A model generated the notes under the pieces. The model saw only the letters and a list, made by a program, of their open reading frames with translations. It was not told where the DNA came from and searched no databases. Below, piece by piece: positions 53,198 through 61,271 of a DNA stretch of 64,000 nt (the stretch's first letter is position 1; each line of letters begins with the position of its first letter). The stretch lies in NCBI RefSeq assembly GCF_028561755.1, contig NZ_JAQQTD010000010.1, positions 1-64,000 on the forward strand. Direction: 5' to 3'. The stretch is from Altibacter sp. HG106. GTDB lineage: Bacteria; Bacteroidota; Bacteroidia; Flavobacteriales; Flavobacteriaceae. The position numbers and the translations under genes are program-made.

Positions 53198-54229
53198 ATG
53201 ATGAATAGAAATGTTTCCTTACTCCTTGTAATGCTTGCTATGGCGTCCGTTTTTGTGTCTTGCCGAAAGGATGACGACATCGGTGGAGCCGACGGTATTC
53301 CGTTACGGGACCGCGCGGAAGAAGCCGCAGAATCACAAGCAGAAATTGAAGAATTTTTACAGTCTCACTTCTATAATTACGAAGAATTTGAGAATCCAAC
53401 GGCAGGTTTCGACTTTCGAATCAGAATTGATACGCTGGCCGGCGACAATGCCGAGAAGGTTCCGTTGATTGAACAAGTGCGTTCCAAAGAAGTGAACGAC
53501 CCACGGGAATCGGGAGTTACCTATACACTATACTACTTGGTGGTCAATGAAGGCGGCGGTAACGAAATCCAATTTGCCGATATCGCCACCTTGCGCTTTG
53601 AAGGTCGGTATTTCACGGAAGAATTTGATAACATTCCCTATAATGAACTGTTCAGTAGTTCAGCCACTCCTTTGAACTTTGATCTTACCGGCGTGGTAAA
53701 TGGATTTCAGGATGCGCTGGTAGAATTTAGGGGAGCGGCCTCTCAAGAAACAAATCCCGATGGTACGCTTCGCTTTGAAGACTTCGGAATTGGAGCTGTC
53801 TTTGTGCCTTCTGGCTTGGGCTATTATGCCGATGCGCCGCCCAACTCAGGAATACCTTTGTATTCTCAATTGATTTTCACCTTCAATACCTACGCGCGTC
53901 AAATCGGCGATCAGGATATGGATGGTATACCTTCGGTATTTGAAGATCTAAACAACAATCAAACGGAAGAAGACGACGATACGGATGGCGATGGGAATTT
54001 CAATATTTTTGATGCCGACGATGATGGCGATGGACGTCCTACGAGAGATGAGATTGTCATCAACACCTATACCTTCGCAGAAGGTGATGAGCCGGTGTTA
54101 AACGCTGCTAAGAATGAAGTAGAGGTAAAGCGGGAGGTAAATACTTCTAGCAATATGATTACCATCACCACCATTATTTTCGATGAGGATGAGAACGGAA
54201 TCGACGATCATTTAGATGCTGAGAATTAA
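53198..54229 (+). CDS. FKBP-like lipoprotein with calcium-binding-type repeats
   Basis: The 343-residue protein has a lipoprotein signal (lipobox FVSC). The middle (about 100-230) is FKBP-like: FADIATLRFEGRYF, TGVVNGFQDALVEFRG and GFVPSGLGYY-like FVPSGLGYYAD. The C-terminal third has Asp-rich DQDMDGIPSVFEDLNNN, DDDTDGDGNFNIFDADDDGDG, read as thrombospondin-3-like calcium-binding repeats in two blocks. It is surface or periplasm anchored. Isomerase activity is uncertain. Start could be 53198 or 53201. Confidence 0.83.
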   Translation: MMNRNVSLLLVMLAMASVFVSCRKDDDIGGADGIPLRDRAEEAAESQAEIEEFLQSHFYNYEEFENPTAGFDFRIRIDTLAGDNAEKVPLIEQVRSKEVNDPRESGVTYTLYYLVVNEGGGNEIQFADIATLRFEGRYFTEEFDNIPYNELFSSSATPLNFDLTGVVNGFQDALVEFRGAASQETNPDGTLRFEDFGIGAVFVPSGLGYYADAPPNSGIPLYSQLIFTFNTYARQIGDQDMDGIPSVFEDLNNNQTEEDDDTDGDGNFNIFDADDDGDGRPTRDEIVINTYTFAEGDEPVLNAAKNEVEVKREVNTSSNMITITTIIFDEDENGIDDHLDAEN

Positions 54230-54249
54230 GAACGCATCCAACAACCCAT

Positions 54250-54280
54250 AAAAAAGCCCGGTAGCTACCGGGCTTTTTTT
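54250..54280. terminator. Bidirectional terminator between the FKBP lipoprotein and transketolase genes
   Basis: AAGCCCGGTAGCTACCGGGCTT is a perfect palindrome with A and T runs outside, able to end both convergent transcripts. Confidence 0.88.
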
Positions 54281-54313
54281 ATTCTTAAAACCTGAATATA
54301 TAAGGATTGCGTT

Positions 54314-55267
54314 TTATTTCCGAGACATAGCTTTGTGAGCTGCTTTGGTTATGGCAGCCGCGTTTAATCCATACTTTTCCATGAGTTGTTCTGGAGTACC
54401 TGATTCACCAAAAGTATCTTGGGTAGCTACAAATTCTTGCGGGGCAGGCAATTGTTGTGTGAGCACGCGCGCCACACTTTCTCCAAGTCCGCCAAGATAG
54501 TTATGTTCTTCCGCGGAAACCACACAGCCGGTTTTTCGCACGCTGCTTAGAATGGCTTCGTCGTCAAGTGGTTTTATGGTATGAATGTTAATGACTTCTG
54601 CTGAAACGCCTGCTTCGTGAAGTGTCTTAGCGGCCTCTAGTGCTTCCCATACCAAGTGTCCAGTGGCAATGATGGTGACGTCAGTCCCTTCCTGTAGCGT
54701 GATAGCCTTGCCAATTTCGAAGGTTTGATTTTCAGGTGTGAAATTAGGTACTTTAGGGCGGCCAAATCGCAAATATACTGGTCCGTTATGATCGGCGATC
54801 GCGATCGTTGCCGCTTTCGTTTGATTGAAATCACAGGTGTTGATTACCGTCATACCGGGTAACATCTTCATGAGTCCGAGGTCCTCTAAAATCTGGTGTG
54901 TCGCTCCGTCTTCCCCCAGTGTAAGTCCGGCATGAGAGGCACATATTTTTACATTTTTCCCACTGTAGGCGATGCTTTGACGAATTTGATCGTACACACG
55001 CCCGGTCGAAAAATTGGCAAAGGTTCCTGTAAATGGAATTTTTCCACCAATGGTCATACCGGCGGCAATTCCCATCATATTGGCTTCGGCAATTCCTACC
55101 TGAAAAAAACGTTCTGGATGATTTTCTTTGAATTCATCCATCTTCAAGGATCCGGTAAGATCGGCACAGAGGGCTACAACGTTTGGGTTTGATAATCCCA
55201 ATTCGGTGAGTCCGGCGCCAAAACCTGAACGCGTATCTTTTTTTCCGCTATCTGTATATGTTTTCAT
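54314..55267 (-). CDS. Transketolase, C-terminal subunit
   Basis: The 317-residue protein is the pyrimidine-binding and C-terminal domain pair of transketolase (SGFGAGLTELGLSNPNVVALCADL, ICASHAGLTLGEDGATHQ, and YLRFGRP). In Bacteroidota the enzyme is often split in two genes. It must pair with the product of 55976-56821. Its start overlaps the stop of the secreted hypothetical gene by 4 bp. Confidence 0.9.
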   Translation of the reverse strand: MKTYTDSGKKDTRSGFGAGLTELGLSNPNVVALCADLTGSLKMDEFKENHPERFFQVGIAEANMMGIAAGMTIGGKIPFTGTFANFSTGRVYDQIRQSIAYSGKNVKICASHAGLTLGEDGATHQILEDLGLMKMLPGMTVINTCDFNQTKAATIAIADHNGPVYLRFGRPKVPNFTPENQTFEIGKAITLQEGTDVTIIATGHLVWEALEAAKTLHEAGVSAEVINIHTIKPLDDEAILSSVRKTGCVVSAEEHNYLGGLGESVARVLTQQLPAPQEFVATQDTFGESGTPEQLMEKYGLNAAAITKAAHKAMSRK

Positions 55268-55974
55268 TGCTCTATGTTGAAGGTGTGTGAAATATTGATT
55301 TTGGTTGTAACATCCGCAATTTGAATTGCGTTTAATAGGGTAGTACCTGATACGGCTACCGAAACGATCAATCCCTGAGGAATATCGAATGATATATCAT
55401 CAGCAGTGCTATTCGTTTTCGATAACATCAACCTGAAGAACTCGCCAATGATGGCATTATTGTTTACGGGTCTAGTGGGGTCTACCGTGAGGGTAATGAT
55501 GTTTTCCGGCTCCTCCGCTGTATATAATGCATAAGTTTCATACTTCTTATCTGAAGCGTTTGGTGCATCCGTTATTTTTTCAGAAATAATGGAAAGCTTT
55601 TTCCCTAGTGGTTCATTGGTAACTGGAATAATATCTTCCATATTCATGACGAAGTAGACCGTACTTCTACCCAGTGTGTAATTAAAAAAGAGCTGCAACA
55701 CTTCTGTATCAAGCAGAATCGAGGTGGTAGCACTTGAAAAATCAATGGCTCGATTTTCAAAAATTTCTTTACTAAATTCCGTTCCGATGGTATTTGAATC
55801 GGTGAATAGAAATTTTCCGCTTTTCGCAAAATGAACCCCAATGGTGTCTACTGTATTTCTTTTTGGACTAGGAATAGCATAGGTTACCTCATAATCCAAT
55901 TGTACAGATTTGTTTTGTGCCTTTCCGTTTACGAGACAGCATAGGGCAAGAAAGGAAATTAGAAGGTATTTCAT
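55264..55974 (-). CDS. Secreted hypothetical protein between the transketolase halves
   Basis: The 236-residue protein has a signal peptide (MKYLLISFLALCCLVNGKAQ) and a beta-rich body (SVQLDYEVTYAIPSPKR, FAKSGKFLFTDSNTIGTEF) without a domain I recognise; it resembles small periplasmic or surface proteins of Flavobacteriia. It lies 1 bp after the N-terminal transketolase gene and overlaps the C-terminal gene by 4 bp, so it is translated with both although it is exported. Confidence 0.75.
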   Translation of the reverse strand: MKYLLISFLALCCLVNGKAQNKSVQLDYEVTYAIPSPKRNTVDTIGVHFAKSGKFLFTDSNTIGTEFSKEIFENRAIDFSSATTSILLDTEVLQLFFNYTLGRSTVYFVMNMEDIIPVTNEPLGKKLSIISEKITDAPNASDKKYETYALYTAEEPENIITLTVDPTRPVNNNAIIGEFFRLMLSKTNSTADDISFDIPQGLIVSVAVSGTTLLNAIQIADVTTKINISHTFNIEQ

Positions 55975-55975
55975 A

Positions 55976-56821
55976 TTAATAATCTCCTAGGGTTTCAGGG
56001 TTCTGTGCCAAGGCCGTTTCTAGCTGTTCGTCATTTGGCGCTTTCCCATGCCAGGCATGCGTATGCATCATGAAATCTACCCCATTGCCCATCACCGTAT
56101 GCAGTAAGACACACACTGGTTTTCCATTTCCGGTTGCTTCTTTGGCCTTGCGCATTCCTGTGAGGATCGCTTCCAGGTCGTTTCCTTTTTCGATGTCCAG
56201 TACATGCCAGCCAAAGGAGGTAAACTTCTCCTTCAGATTTCCAAGCGGAAGCACATTTTGAGTGGCTCCATCAATTTGTTGACCGTTCAGGTCAACAGTA
56301 ACGATCAAGTTGTCAACTGCATTTCCGGCTGCGTACATGATCGCTTCCCAATTTTGGCCTTCCTGCAATTCTCCGTCACCACAAAGCGTGTATACCAGAT
56401 GGCTGTCATTATTTAATTTCTTGGCTTCGGCTGCGCCAATAGCTACCGAAATACCTTGCCCTAAACTTCCGCTAGCAATGCGTATTCCCGGAAGTCCTTC
56501 ATGCGTTGTGGGATGTCCTTGTAAGCGAGAGTCGATATGTCTGAAGGTGCGTAGTTCTTCCACCGGAAAATAACCCGAACGCGCCAATACGCTGTAAAAT
56601 ACGGGAGAGATGTGCCCATTAGATAAAAAGAAAAGATCTTCATTCTTTCCATCCATCGAAAAGCTAGGATCGTGTTCCATTAATTCTTGATAGAGGGCGA
56701 CAAAAAATTCGGTACATCCTAAGGATCCACCCGGATGTCCTGAGTTCACCTTGTGAACCTGTCTGAGAATATCTCTACGAACCTGAGTAACTAAGTCGTT
56801 GAGGGCTGCGATTTCTGGCAT
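55976..56821 (-). CDS. Transketolase, N-terminal (TPP-binding) subunit
   Basis: The 281-residue protein has the thiamine-diphosphate domain of transketolase: VNSGHPGGSLGCTE, ASGSLGQGISVAIGAA, GDGELQEGQNWEA and the Asp-Asn metal site nearby (DNLIVTVDLNGQQIDG). With the downstream C-terminal subunit it transfers two-carbon units in the pentose phosphate pathway. Start 56821 is chosen over 56872 because the -7 promoter element TACTTTTG lies between them. Confidence 0.9.
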   Translation of the reverse strand: MPEIAALNDLVTQVRRDILRQVHKVNSGHPGGSLGCTEFFVALYQELMEHDPSFSMDGKNEDLFFLSNGHISPVFYSVLARSGYFPVEELRTFRHIDSRLQGHPTTHEGLPGIRIASGSLGQGISVAIGAAEAKKLNNDSHLVYTLCGDGELQEGQNWEAIMYAAGNAVDNLIVTVDLNGQQIDGATQNVLPLGNLKEKFTSFGWHVLDIEKGNDLEAILTGMRKAKEATGNGKPVCVLLHTVMGNGVDFMMHTHAWHGKAPNDEQLETALAQNPETLGDY

Positions 56822-56842
56822 ATCATCGTAATTTTGATGCTT

Positions 56843-56850
56843 CAAAAGTA
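56843..56850 (-). promoter_or_regulatory. -7 promoter element (TACTTTTG) of the transketolase operon
   Basis: On the minus strand TACTTTTG fits TAnnTTTG and lies 21 bp before the start at 56821. Confidence 0.5.
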
Positions 56851-56892
56851 CTACTTTAGGGAGGGGTAACAAAGGGAGCGGTTCAGCATTTA

Positions 56893-56910
56893 TTAACGAA
56901 TTGTCGTTAA
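56893..56910. promoter_or_regulatory. Perfect inverted repeat in the transketolase/tgt divergent region
   Basis: TTAACGA-ATTG-TCGTTAA is a perfect 7-4-7 palindrome between the two divergent promoters, about 43 bp upstream of the transketolase -7 element. It could bind a regulator; none is known. Confidence 0.4.
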
Positions 56911-56966
56911 TTACTCGTTGGGTTCCAATTGGGGTTCATATTTCCGAAGAAACTCATAAATCATTC

Positions 56967-56974
56967 TATCTTTG
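56967..56974 (+). promoter_or_regulatory. -7 promoter element (TATCTTTG) of tgt
   Basis: TATCTTTG fits TAnnTTTG and lies 27 bp before the tgt ATG. Confidence 0.5.
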
Positions 56975-57001
56975 CAGTCCGAGTAACGAAACGCACGCTA
57001 C

Positions 57002-58132
57002 ATGCAATTTTCACTAGAAGCCACAGATCCCAACAGCCGCGCCCGTGCCGGAACCATACAATTGGCACATGGCCCGGTAGAGACGCCGATCTTCATGCCG
57101 GTAGGGACCGTTGCGACGGTGAAAGGGGTGCATCAACGCGAATTAGAGGAAGAGATCAATCCCGATATCATTTTGGGAAACACCTACCATTTGTACCTTC
57201 GTCCGCAGACCGATATCATTCAAAAGGCGGGCGGACTTCATAAGTTTATGAACTGGGGACGTAATATTCTTACCGACAGTGGCGGGTATCAGGTGTATTC
57301 GCTTTCAGCGAACCGAAAGATTAAAGAGGAGGGCGTGAAGTTTAAATCACATATTGATGGCAGTTATCACTTTTTCACCCCAGAACGTGTGATGGAAATT
57401 CAACGTCTGATCGGCGCTGATGTTATTATGGCGTTCGACGAATGTACTCCGTATCCTTGCGATTACAACTATGCCAAACGATCGATGCACATGACGCATC
57501 GATGGTTGGATCGGTGCCTTGCCCATTTAGACAACACTCCTTTGGCATACGACTATGATCAAACCTTCTTTCCGATTGTGCAGGGGAGTACCTATAAGGA
57601 CCTTCGGAAACAGTCGGCAGAATACATCGCTTCCGTAGGCGCTGCGGGAAATGCGATAGGCGGACTCTCAGTAGGGGAGCCGGCCGAGGAAATGTATGCC
57701 ATGACCGAAGTAGTGACGGAAATTCTTCCGAAGGAAAAACCGCGATACCTCATGGGTGTGGGAACCCCGATCAATATATTAGAAAATATTGCGTTAGGGA
57801 TCGATATGTTTGACTGCGTGATGCCTACCAGAAATGGAAGAAATGGAATGCTGTTTACGGCAGAAGGCACTATCAATATCAAAAATAAAAAGTGGGAAGA
57901 TGATTTCTCCCCGATCGATCCGATGGGAATCACCTGGGTGGATACCGCCTACAGCAAAGCTTATCTTCGACACTTATTTTCGGTCAATGAAATGTTGGGG
58001 AGACAGATTGCCACCATACACAACCTCGGGTTCTACCTATGGTTGACACGAGAAGCCCGGAAGCAGATCAAGGCAGGCACCTTTTTTGCTTGGAAGAATA
58101 CCATGGTACAACAAATGGATAAACGCTTATAG
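57002..58132 (+). CDS. tgt: Queuine tRNA-ribosyltransferase
   Basis: The 376-residue enzyme has D92 (LTDSGGYQVY), D146 (MAFDECTPYP) and the nucleophile D271 (MFDCVMPTRNGRNG). It exchanges guanine for queuine precursor in tRNA position 34. The zinc-site CxCxxC expected near 308-313 is replaced by MGITWVD, while the histidine of IHNLGFY (H340) remains; I believe this loss is shared by other Bacteroidota. It is followed 1 bp later by an LptF/G-type gene. Confidence 0.93.
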   Translation: MQFSLEATDPNSRARAGTIQLAHGPVETPIFMPVGTVATVKGVHQRELEEEINPDIILGNTYHLYLRPQTDIIQKAGGLHKFMNWGRNILTDSGGYQVYSLSANRKIKEEGVKFKSHIDGSYHFFTPERVMEIQRLIGADVIMAFDECTPYPCDYNYAKRSMHMTHRWLDRCLAHLDNTPLAYDYDQTFFPIVQGSTYKDLRKQSAEYIASVGAAGNAIGGLSVGEPAEEMYAMTEVVTEILPKEKPRYLMGVGTPINILENIALGIDMFDCVMPTRNGRNGMLFTAEGTINIKNKKWEDDFSPIDPMGITWVDTAYSKAYLRHLFSVNEMLGRQIATIHNLGFYLWLTREARKQIKAGTFFAWKNTMVQQMDKRL

Positions 58133-58133
58133 G

Positions 58134-59213
58134 ATGCTGAGTATCTTAGACCGATACATACTGCGGAAATACCTGGGCACTTTTGTGCTTATGTTGCTGC
58201 TGTTTATTCCCATAGGAATTACCGTTAACTTGGCCGAAAAGATCGATAAGATCCTGGCCAATGAGGTACCCTTCATTGAAGTGGCCAAATATTATTTGGA
58301 CTTTACTATTTATTTTGCGAATCTCTTGTTTCCGCTGTTCCTATTCCTTTCGGTGATTTGGTTTACCTCAAAATTGGCCAATAATACCGAAGTGGTTGCT
58401 TTTTTGAGTAGTGGTGTATCCTTCTACCGATTTCTACGGCCTTATATGATTGGTGCCACCATAGTCTGTATTGGTGCCTTGGTGTTGGGAATGTACCTGG
58501 CTCCAATGGCGAGTAAAGGGTTTAATGAGTTCAAATACAATTATCTTAAAAAAGGGACGCAAGATCGCGACCAAACCAATGTCTATCGTCAAATTAATGA
58601 CGATGAGTATATTTATGTAAGTTACTTTAATGTCAATCAAAATCGGGGGAATAACTTCACCTTAGAACATTTCGACGGAAATGAATTGGAATACAAAATC
58701 TCGGCTGGAAGCATTCAATACAATGTTGAGGATAGCACCTACACGCTCTTCAATTACAATAAGCGCATTGTAGGTGCCAATGAAGACGAATTGATCTATC
58801 AGCCCAAACTCGATACGGTCTTTACCTTCGATATAGAAGATCTTACGCCGGTGGAATACATAGCCGAAACCTTAAACTTTACACAACTCAACACCTTCAT
58901 TCAGCGGGAAAAGGCAAAAGGATCGTCCTACATAAATCGCTACGAAGTAGTGCGTTGGAAACGCTGGAGCATACCTGTTTCTGCCTATATCTTAACCATC
59001 ATAGCCGTGGCGGTTTCTTCCATGAAGCGACGCGGAGGGATGGGCGTCAATTTGGCCATCGGAATTAGTATCGGAATGGTCTTTATCTTCTTTGATAAAA
59101 TCTTCGGAACCATGGCTGAACAAAGTGATTTCTCACCCTTCATTGCGACGTGGTTTCCCAACTTTGTCTTTGCTATCTTAGCGATATACTTGCTTCGAAA
59201 TGCAAAACGATAA
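58134..59213 (+). CDS. LptF/LptG-family permease
   Basis: The 359-residue protein has three N-terminal and three C-terminal membrane helices around a periplasmic beta-jellyroll (about 130-260), the LptF/G design: RYILRKYLGTFVLMLLL, ISLVWFTSKLA-like VIWFTSKLANNTEVVAFLSSG and ILTIIAVAVSSMKRRGGMGVNLAIG. It moves lipopolysaccharide from the inner membrane with LptBC. F versus G cannot be told from the sequence alone. Start 58134 follows the tgt stop; the longer frame lies within tgt. Confidence 0.87.
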   Translation: MLSILDRYILRKYLGTFVLMLLLFIPIGITVNLAEKIDKILANEVPFIEVAKYYLDFTIYFANLLFPLFLFLSVIWFTSKLANNTEVVAFLSSGVSFYRFLRPYMIGATIVCIGALVLGMYLAPMASKGFNEFKYNYLKKGTQDRDQTNVYRQINDDEYIYVSYFNVNQNRGNNFTLEHFDGNELEYKISAGSIQYNVEDSTYTLFNYNKRIVGANEDELIYQPKLDTVFTFDIEDLTPVEYIAETLNFTQLNTFIQREKAKGSSYINRYEVVRWKRWSIPVSAYILTIIAVAVSSMKRRGGMGVNLAIGISIGMVFIFFDKIFGTMAEQSDFSPFIATWFPNFVFAILAIYLLRNAKR

Positions 59214-60099
59214 TGTACGTCAGTACCTGCATCTTCATGTAATCGTATTTATCTGGGGATTTACCGCCGTTCTGGGGGCGCTCATAACCATTGATGCTAT
59301 TCCCCTTGTCTGGTATCGCATGTTGTTGGCAAGTATCTTCATTGCGCTCTTTATTGCTTGGAGAAAAATAGGATTGCGTTTTAAAACGCTCACTCTTTTG
59401 GGATTCGCCCTGTCGGGATTGATCATTGCCGTTCATTGGATTACCTTTTTTGGAGCGATCAAAGTATCGAATGTCTCGGTTACCCTGGCGGTGATGTCAA
59501 CGGGTGCCTTCTTCACATCCTTGTTAGAACCGTTGTTTTTTAAGCGGAAAGTGATTGGGTATGAGGTGTTCTTCGGAATATTAGTAGTGGCAGGGCTGTA
59601 CTTGATTTTCGATCTGGAAACCGATTACACCGAAGGCATCTTACTGGCACTAGCAGCCTCTTTTCTTGGAGCATTATTTTCGGTGATCAATGGGCGCTAT
59701 GCGCAGCAATACAAAGCGGCAGCCATTACCTTTTACGAATTGCTTGCAGGGGTAGCGTGCATTACCCTATACCTACTGATAGAAGGGAGGTTTACCACGG
59801 CGTTCTTTCAGCTTTCGGGCACCGACTGGGGCTACTTATTGCTATTGGCGTCTGCCTGTACCGCCTATGCGTTTATCGCTTCGGTTCATGTGATGCGATG
59901 GTTGAGTCCGTATACCGTTATGCTTACCATCAACTTAGAGCCGGTTTATGGTATCTTACTGGCACTGCTCATTTTGGGTTCCGACGAATATATGAGTCCG
60001 CAATTCTACTACGGCGCGGGCTTGATCCTTATTACGGTGATCGCCAACGGCATACTGAAGGTATGGAAAAGAAAACGCCAGCGCAAAGCCGCCACCTAA
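59200..60099 (+). CDS. EamA-family (DMT) transporter
   Basis: The 299-residue membrane protein has about ten helices in two EamA repeats (IVFIWGFTAVLGALITI near the N terminus; LASACTAYAFIASVHVM and TINLEPVYGILLALLI in the second). The family exports metabolites; the substrate is unknown. It overlaps the LptF/G gene by 14 bp, implying coupled translation. Confidence 0.85.
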   Translation: MQNDNVRQYLHLHVIVFIWGFTAVLGALITIDAIPLVWYRMLLASIFIALFIAWRKIGLRFKTLTLLGFALSGLIIAVHWITFFGAIKVSNVSVTLAVMSTGAFFTSLLEPLFFKRKVIGYEVFFGILVVAGLYLIFDLETDYTEGILLALAASFLGALFSVINGRYAQQYKAAAITFYELLAGVACITLYLLIEGRFTTAFFQLSGTDWGYLLLLASACTAYAFIASVHVMRWLSPYTVMLTINLEPVYGILLALLILGSDEYMSPQFYYGAGLILITVIANGILKVWKRKRQRKAAT

Positions 60100-60110
60100 A
60101 AACAAAATTC

Positions 60111-60118
60111 TATCTTTG
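60111..60118 (+). promoter_or_regulatory. -7 promoter element (TATCTTTG) of accA
   Basis: TATCTTTG fits TAnnTTTG and lies 31 bp before the accA ATG. Confidence 0.5.
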
Positions 60119-60149
60119 TAAACTGACTTAATTAACAGCAAGCAAGTTT

Positions 60150-61103
60150 ATGGAATATCTTGAATTTGAACTGCCCATTAAAGAACTACAGGAACAGTAT
60201 GAAAAGGCCTGTCAGATAGGTGAAGAGAGTGATGTTGACGTGACCAATACCTGTAAGCAGATTGAAAAAAAACTCAACGAAACCAAAAAGGAAATCTATA
60301 AAAATTTAACGCCATGGCAGCGGGTTCAGTTGTCGCGTCATCCGAATCGTCCCTACACCTTGGATTATATCAAAGCCATTTGTGGGGATTCTTTTTTGGA
60401 ACTCCATGGAGACCGAAATTTCAAAGACGATAAGGCCATGATCGGAGGTATGGGAAAGATTGGCGATCAAAGCTACATGTTTATCGGGCAACAAAAAGGA
60501 TACAATACGAAAACGCGACAGTACCGCAATTTTGGAATGGCAAATCCAGAGGGATATCGCAAGGCGCTGCGCTTGATGAAATCGGCTGAAAAATTTAACG
60601 TTCCTGTGGTCACCCTTATTGACACTCCTGGTGCCTACCCGGGGTTAGAGGCTGAGGAACGCGGTCAGGGAGAAGCTATTGCTCGGAATATCTTAGAAAT
60701 GACCCGTCTGAAAGTTCCTATTATCGTAGTAATTATTGGAGAAGGAGCTAGCGGAGGTGCCTTGGGAATTGGCGTTGGTGATAAGATCTTAATGTTAGAG
60801 AATACCTGGTACTCTGTCATTTCTCCGGAAAGCTGCTCTTCTATACTCTGGAGAAGCTGGGAATTTAAAGAGCAGGCAGCAGAAGCCTTAAAACTGACTG
60901 CCACCGATATGAAAAAACTAAAAATCATCGATCAAATCGTGAAAGAACCTCTGGGAGGCGCACATAGTGATAAAGAAAAAACCTATCTCACCGTCTCTAA
61001 AGCGATCGCAAAAGTATACGATGAATTGAAGAACTTATCCCCATCAGAATTAGTAGACCAACGCATGGAAAAATATTCTGAAATGGGTGTCTTTAAAGGA
61101 TAG
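60150..61103 (+). CDS. accA: Acetyl-CoA carboxylase carboxyltransferase, alpha subunit
   Basis: The 317-residue protein has a helical N terminus and a crotonase-fold carboxyltransferase domain: [49 protein letters not shown] split as family motifs, [20 protein letters not shown] and [15 protein letters not shown]. It forms malonyl-CoA with AccD and the biotin subunits for fatty-acid synthesis. Confidence 0.95.
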   Translation: MEYLEFELPIKELQEQYEKACQIGEESDVDVTNTCKQIEKKLNETKKEIYKNLTPWQRVQLSRHPNRPYTLDYIKAICGDSFLELHGDRNFKDDKAMIGGMGKIGDQSYMFIGQQKGYNTKTRQYRNFGMANPEGYRKALRLMKSAEKFNVPVVTLIDTPGAYPGLEAEERGQGEAIARNILEMTRLKVPIIVVIIGEGASGGALGIGVGDKILMLENTWYSVISPESCSSILWRSWEFKEQAAEALKLTATDMKKLKIIDQIVKEPLGGAHSDKEKTYLTVSKAIAKVYDELKNLSPSELVDQRMEKYSEMGVFKG

Positions 61104-61162
61104 TTTCGGTGATACCAGCGGTTTCTATATTTCCGTGAAATTCCGTATCTTCAAAATTAAGG

Positions 61163-61191
61163 TTATCAACAATTATTTTTAGTTATTAACA
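61163..61191 (+). promoter_or_regulatory. Two DnaA-box-like nonamers upstream of dnaB
   Basis: TTATCAACA (61163-61171) and TTATTAACA (61183-61191) lie 20 bp apart in the same orientation. Each differs from TTATCCACA by one or two bases. They may tie dnaB expression to DnaA, but AT-rich sequence yields such matches easily. Confidence 0.25.
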
Positions 61192-61271
61192 GTCCAATTG
61201 TTAATGGCTAGTGAATAGAGAATCCTAAAAAAGTAGGGGTTGCTCTTAACATTTTTTTTACATTCGCTCCC

